Below are positions 13,458 to 16,081 of a stretch of DNA of 16,081 nucleotides, one piece after another. Both the position numbers and the translations under genes were made by a program. The notes beneath the pieces were generated by a model, which worked only from the letters and a program-made list of their open reading frames with translations, searched no databases and was not told the origin of the DNA. This DNA comes from Atopobium sp. Lineage in GTDB: Bacteria > Actinomycetota > Coriobacteriia > Coriobacteriales > Atopobiaceae. Where the stretch lies: the NCBI GenBank assembly GCA_015259035.1, contig JABZHC010000022.1, positions 1 through 16,081 of the forward strand. Reading direction: 5' to 3'. How positions within the stretch are numbered: position 1 is the first letter of the stretch; the number at the start of each line of letters is the position of its first letter.

Positions 13458-14525
13458 ATGTCTAAAGAAGAGCTTCAGAATAAAGACGAGAAAAACGTCT
13501 CCATTGATGCGGGTCTTACTAACGCCGAGCGCGAGCTTCAGGCAGATGCTAAGTCTGACAACAAAGAAGTTAAAAGAATTAGCTATGCTGGCCTGATTGC
13601 AAGGCGTTTCTTCCGCCAGCGTTCTGCAGTAATCGGTTTGATTATTCTTGGAATTATGGTTCTTATTGCAGTTTTTGGACCATATGCCACCCCATTTAAT
13701 TACACAGATGCTGACTTTACTGCAATTAACATGGCTCCTAATGCAAAGCATTGGTTTGGTACTGATGGTGCTGGTATTGATTTGTATGCCTGCGTTGTCC
13801 ACGGTCTTGGCCGTTCTTTGACCATTGGTATCAGCTATGCAATCTTGACCACTATCATCTCTGCAATTATTGGTACTGCCATTGCTTATGTCCGCGGCAT
13901 TCCAGAGAAGATTGGTATGTGGCTTCTTGATATGCTCATGGTCATCCCTAGCTTCTTGCTGGTTGCTATGATTGTTCGTGCAGCAGGCGGTGAGTCTGGT
14001 TGGCTCATGCTTATCTTTGGTCTAACTGCTTTTGGTTGGATTGGTCGCGCACGTACTATCCGTACCATGGCTCTGTCTTTGCGTGAGAGAGATTACGTCA
14101 AGGCCGCTAAGTACATGGGTGTTCCACCATTTACCATCATTGTTCGTCACCTTATTCCAAACCTTGGTTCAATTCTTATTATTGACTTGGTCTTGGCTGT
14201 TATTGGCGGCGTTAACTCTGAGACTGCATTCAGCTTCTTGGGCCTTGGTATTAAGCCACCAGATACTTCTCTTGGTTACCTTCTGAGTGCTGGTTCTTCT
14301 GCAATGCTTACTACTCCATGGATGATTCTGATTCCATCGGCATTTCTGATCATTGTTTGTGTTGGCCTGCAGCTCATCGGCGACGGCCTTCGCGATGCCT
14401 TTGACCCTTATTCACGCGCTGCTGGTAGCGTCAAAGATCAGGAAGAGGATTCTTCCAAGGATGACGCTCAGCTTGGTGATCTTGAGGGAAGCATCGTTTC
14501 TGAAGAAACTACGGAGCGTGCATAA
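13458..14525 (+). CDS. Oligopeptide/dipeptide ABC importer permease (OppC/DppC-like)
   Basis: This is the second channel subunit, 355 aa. A polar N-terminal tail of about 40 residues precedes the first membrane span (about 57-74). The family signature HWFGTDGAGIDLYACVVHGLGRSL (98-121) follows, with less usual residues where many relatives read GTDELGRDVFSR. Spans follow at about 122-145, 153-173, 181-194, 236-251 and 288-308. The EAA docking loop is DYVKAAKYMGVPPFTIIVRH (212-231), and FLGLGIKPP (260-268) is the conserved late motif. The C-terminus is a 30-residue acidic tail (about 326-355), longer than usual, of unknown role. The ATG lies behind a strong SD (13445-13452). The stop overlaps the ATG of the ATPase gene by one base (TAATG), so this is one operon. 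Confidence 0.95.
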   Translation: MSKEELQNKDEKNVSIDAGLTNAERELQADAKSDNKEVKRISYAGLIARRFFRQRSAVIGLIILGIMVLIAVFGPYATPFNYTDADFTAINMAPNAKHWFGTDGAGIDLYACVVHGLGRSLTIGISYAILTTIISAIIGTAIAYVRGIPEKIGMWLLDMLMVIPSFLLVAMIVRAAGGESGWLMLIFGLTAFGWIGRARTIRTMALSLRERDYVKAAKYMGVPPFTIIVRHLIPNLGSILIIDLVLAVIGGVNSETAFSFLGLGIKPPDTSLGYLLSAGSSAMLTTPWMILIPSAFLIIVCVGLQLIGDGLRDAFDPYSRAAGSVKDQEEDSSKDDAQLGDLEGSIVSEETTERA

Positions 14526-16081
14526 TGTCTGACACTACTACTACTTCAACAAAGCAGGGAAGTGTAGAGATGGACGATGTCCTTCGCTACGAGCTGCTTG
14601 AATCAAACGGTCCAAAGGGCGCTCCAACAGGAGATCCAGTTCTTTCTGTTCGTGACCTTAAGGTTTCCTTTAATACCGAGGCTGGTCGTGTAGACGCAGT
14701 TCGCGGTGTCAACTTTGACCTCTGGGGCGGCCGTACTCTTGGTATCGTAGGTGAGTCTGGTTCTGGTAAATCAGTAACTGCTCTGTCTCTTATTGGTCTT
14801 CTTGATGACAACGCTCATGTTACCGGCTCTATTAAGCTTGGTAATGAGGAGCTCATTGGTAAGACCGACGAAGAGATGTCACAGCTCCGTGGTACTAAGA
14901 TTTCTATGATCTTCCAGGATCCACTGTCCGCTTTGACCCCAATGTTCTCTATTGGAGATCAGCTTGCAGAGGCTCTGCTTACCCATAATCCTCACATGAG
15001 CAAGGCGGATGTCCGTAAGCGTTGTATTGAGCTTCTCTCCATTGTTGGTATTACTGACCCAGAGAATCGTCTGGATTCTTTCCCTCATGAGTTCTCTGGT
15101 GGTATGCGTCAGCGTGTTGTTATTGCAATTGCTATTGCAAATAACCCTGACATCATCATTGCTGACGAGCCAACCACCGCTCTTGACGTAACCATTCAGG
15201 CTCAGATTCTTGACGTCTTGAAGGTTGCACAGAAAGAGACTGGCGCAGCAGTTGTTCTGATTACTCACGACCTTGGTGTTGTTGCAGGTACCGCTGATGA
15301 CATTATGGTTATGTATGCAGGCCGTGGCGTAGAGCGCGCAAGTGTTGATACGCTTTTTGCTGAGCCTCGTCACCCTTATACCATGGGCCTTCTGGGTGCT
15401 GTTCCAAAACCTCACCTTCAGGCAGAGCATAGGCTTGTTCCTATTAAGGGCAATCCACCATCACTTGCTGCTATTCCAACAGGTTGTCCTTTTAACCCAC
15501 GTTGTCCTATGGCTACCGAGGAATGCTCCAAGAAAGAGCCAGTGCTGCTTCCTGCAAATGCTGCTGAGGGCCACCTGGCATCTTGCCACCACCTTCAGGA
15601 GATTTGCGAGAAGAACCTCACCTATGCTGAGGTGTATCCAGACTTTGAGCCAATCCTTCCAAAGTGGGTTGACGTTCCTCGTAACGAGCGTCCTGTTGTA
15701 CTTAAGGTTGAGAATCTTACCAAGACATTCCCTGTCCAGGGTAAGGGCTTTATTAGACGCAGCAAGGGCACTATGACTGCTGTTGACCGTGCAAGCTTTG
15801 AGATCCATGAGGGAGAAACTCTTGCTCTGGTTGGCGAGTCTGGCTCTGGTAAGTCAACAACGCTGATGCAGATTATGGATCTGCTGAAGCCTGAGGATGG
15901 TCGTATTACGGTCCTTGGCAAAGATGTTGCTGAGCTTAAGAACGCCGCACAGCGTAGAGAGCTTCGCAAAGATCTTCAGGTAATCTTCCAGGATCCAATG
16001 AGTTCTCTAGACCCTCGTATGCCTGTCTATGACGTTTTGGCTGAGCCACTCCAGGCCCAGGGTTGGAACAAAGAGGATATT
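14525..16081 (+). CDS. Fused double ATPase of an oligopeptide ABC importer (OppD-OppF fusion), 3' truncated
   Basis: One frame stays open from ATG 14525 to the window end (519 residues visible) and carries two ATPase domains, so one chain supplies both engines for the OppB/OppC-like permeases. Domain 1: Walker A GESGSGKS (76-83), Q-loop Gln131 in FQDP, signature FSGGMRQR (190-197), Walker B DIIIADE (209-215), His248. It is followed by a Cys-rich tail (Cys321, 327, 334, 354) of the GCPFNPRC type, a common Opp/Dpp feature reported to bind an iron-sulfur cluster in some relatives. A linker (about 358-390) leads to domain 2: Walker A GESGSGKST (437-445), Q-loop FQDP (488-491); the rest is off the edge. 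The ATG overlaps the permease stop by one base, with GGAG at 14513-14516. Separate genes are the more familiar layout (see bases 1-1637); fusions of this kind occur in several lineages. Confidence 0.94.
   Translation, partial: MSDTTTTSTKQGSVEMDDVLRYELLESNGPKGAPTGDPVLSVRDLKVSFNTEAGRVDAVRGVNFDLWGGRTLGIVGESGSGKSVTALSLIGLLDDNAHVTGSIKLGNEELIGKTDEEMSQLRGTKISMIFQDPLSALTPMFSIGDQLAEALLTHNPHMSKADVRKRCIELLSIVGITDPENRLDSFPHEFSGGMRQRVVIAIAIANNPDIIIADEPTTALDVTIQAQILDVLKVAQKETGAAVVLITHDLGVVAGTADDIMVMYAGRGVERASVDTLFAEPRHPYTMGLLGAVPKPHLQAEHRLVPIKGNPPSLAAIPTGCPFNPRCPMATEECSKKEPVLLPANAAEGHLASCHHLQEICEKNLTYAEVYPDFEPILPKWVDVPRNERPVVLKVENLTKTFPVQGKGFIRRSKGTMTAVDRASFEIHEGETLALVGESGSGKSTTLMQIMDLLKPEDGRITVLGKDVAELKNAAQRRELRKDLQVIFQDPMSSLDPRMPVYDVLAEPLQAQGWNKEDI

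Noticed and set aside
1..16081. CRISPR array, insertion sequence or prophage
   Set aside because: No regularly spaced repeats, transposase motifs, terminal repeats or phage genes were seen; gene order is compact and of housekeeping or metabolic type.

Overview
The window looks like chromosomal DNA from a low-to-mid GC member of the Coriobacteriia (Actinomycetota), most like the Atopobium/Lancefieldella group. This is an inference from the encoded proteins and gene order, since no database search was possible. Pointers are the actinobacterial style of RapZ (Arg in the P-loop), the rapZ-whiA pair, the order gap-pgk-tpiA-secG, strong use of GTT/CTT/TCT/CGT codons, and base composition near one half GC. 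Every supported gene is on the + strand.

Region 1 (1-1637) is the tail of a peptide/Dpp-type ABC importer: two separate ATPase genes, the first cut by the window edge, ending at a strong hairpin terminator.

Region 2 (1702-6501) looks like an amino-sugar (probably sialic acid) catabolic cluster. It starts with two tandem, overlapping CE7 acetyl-esterase-family genes. The first has a complete Ser-Asp-His triad. The second has Gly in place of the nucleophile Ser and carries a block of much higher GC. They are followed by a DapA/NanA-family class I aldolase, a ROK-family sugar kinase and NanE (ManNAc-6-P 2-epimerase). A likely flow is: import by the upstream ABC system, removal of O-acetyl groups by the esterase, cleavage by the lyase, phosphorylation by the kinase, and epimerisation to GlcNAc-6-P by NanE. 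The aldolase lacks several residues that bind sialic acid in E. coli NanA, so the substrate is not settled.

Region 3 (6548-8447) holds rapZ and whiA, adjacent, without the yvcK gene that usually lies between them.

Region 4 (8540-12030) is the triose-phosphate part of glycolysis, gap-pgk-tpiA, then secG. A hairpin sits between gap and pgk, a 15-bp hairpin follows tpiA, and a textbook terminator follows secG.

Region 5 (12090-16081) opens with about 365 bp of gene-free DNA holding two inverted repeats and a repeated 7-mer. A second Opp/Dpp-type ABC system follows: two permeases and a fused double ATPase that runs off the right edge. No substrate-binding protein for either ABC system lies inside the window.

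There is no tRNA, rRNA, CRISPR array or insertion sequence that I could recognise. The most unusual items are the apparently dead, GC-mosaic esterase paralogue, the lyase with non-canonical sugar-binding positions, and a perfect 14-bp palindrome upstream of nanE that a naive start call would place inside the gene.
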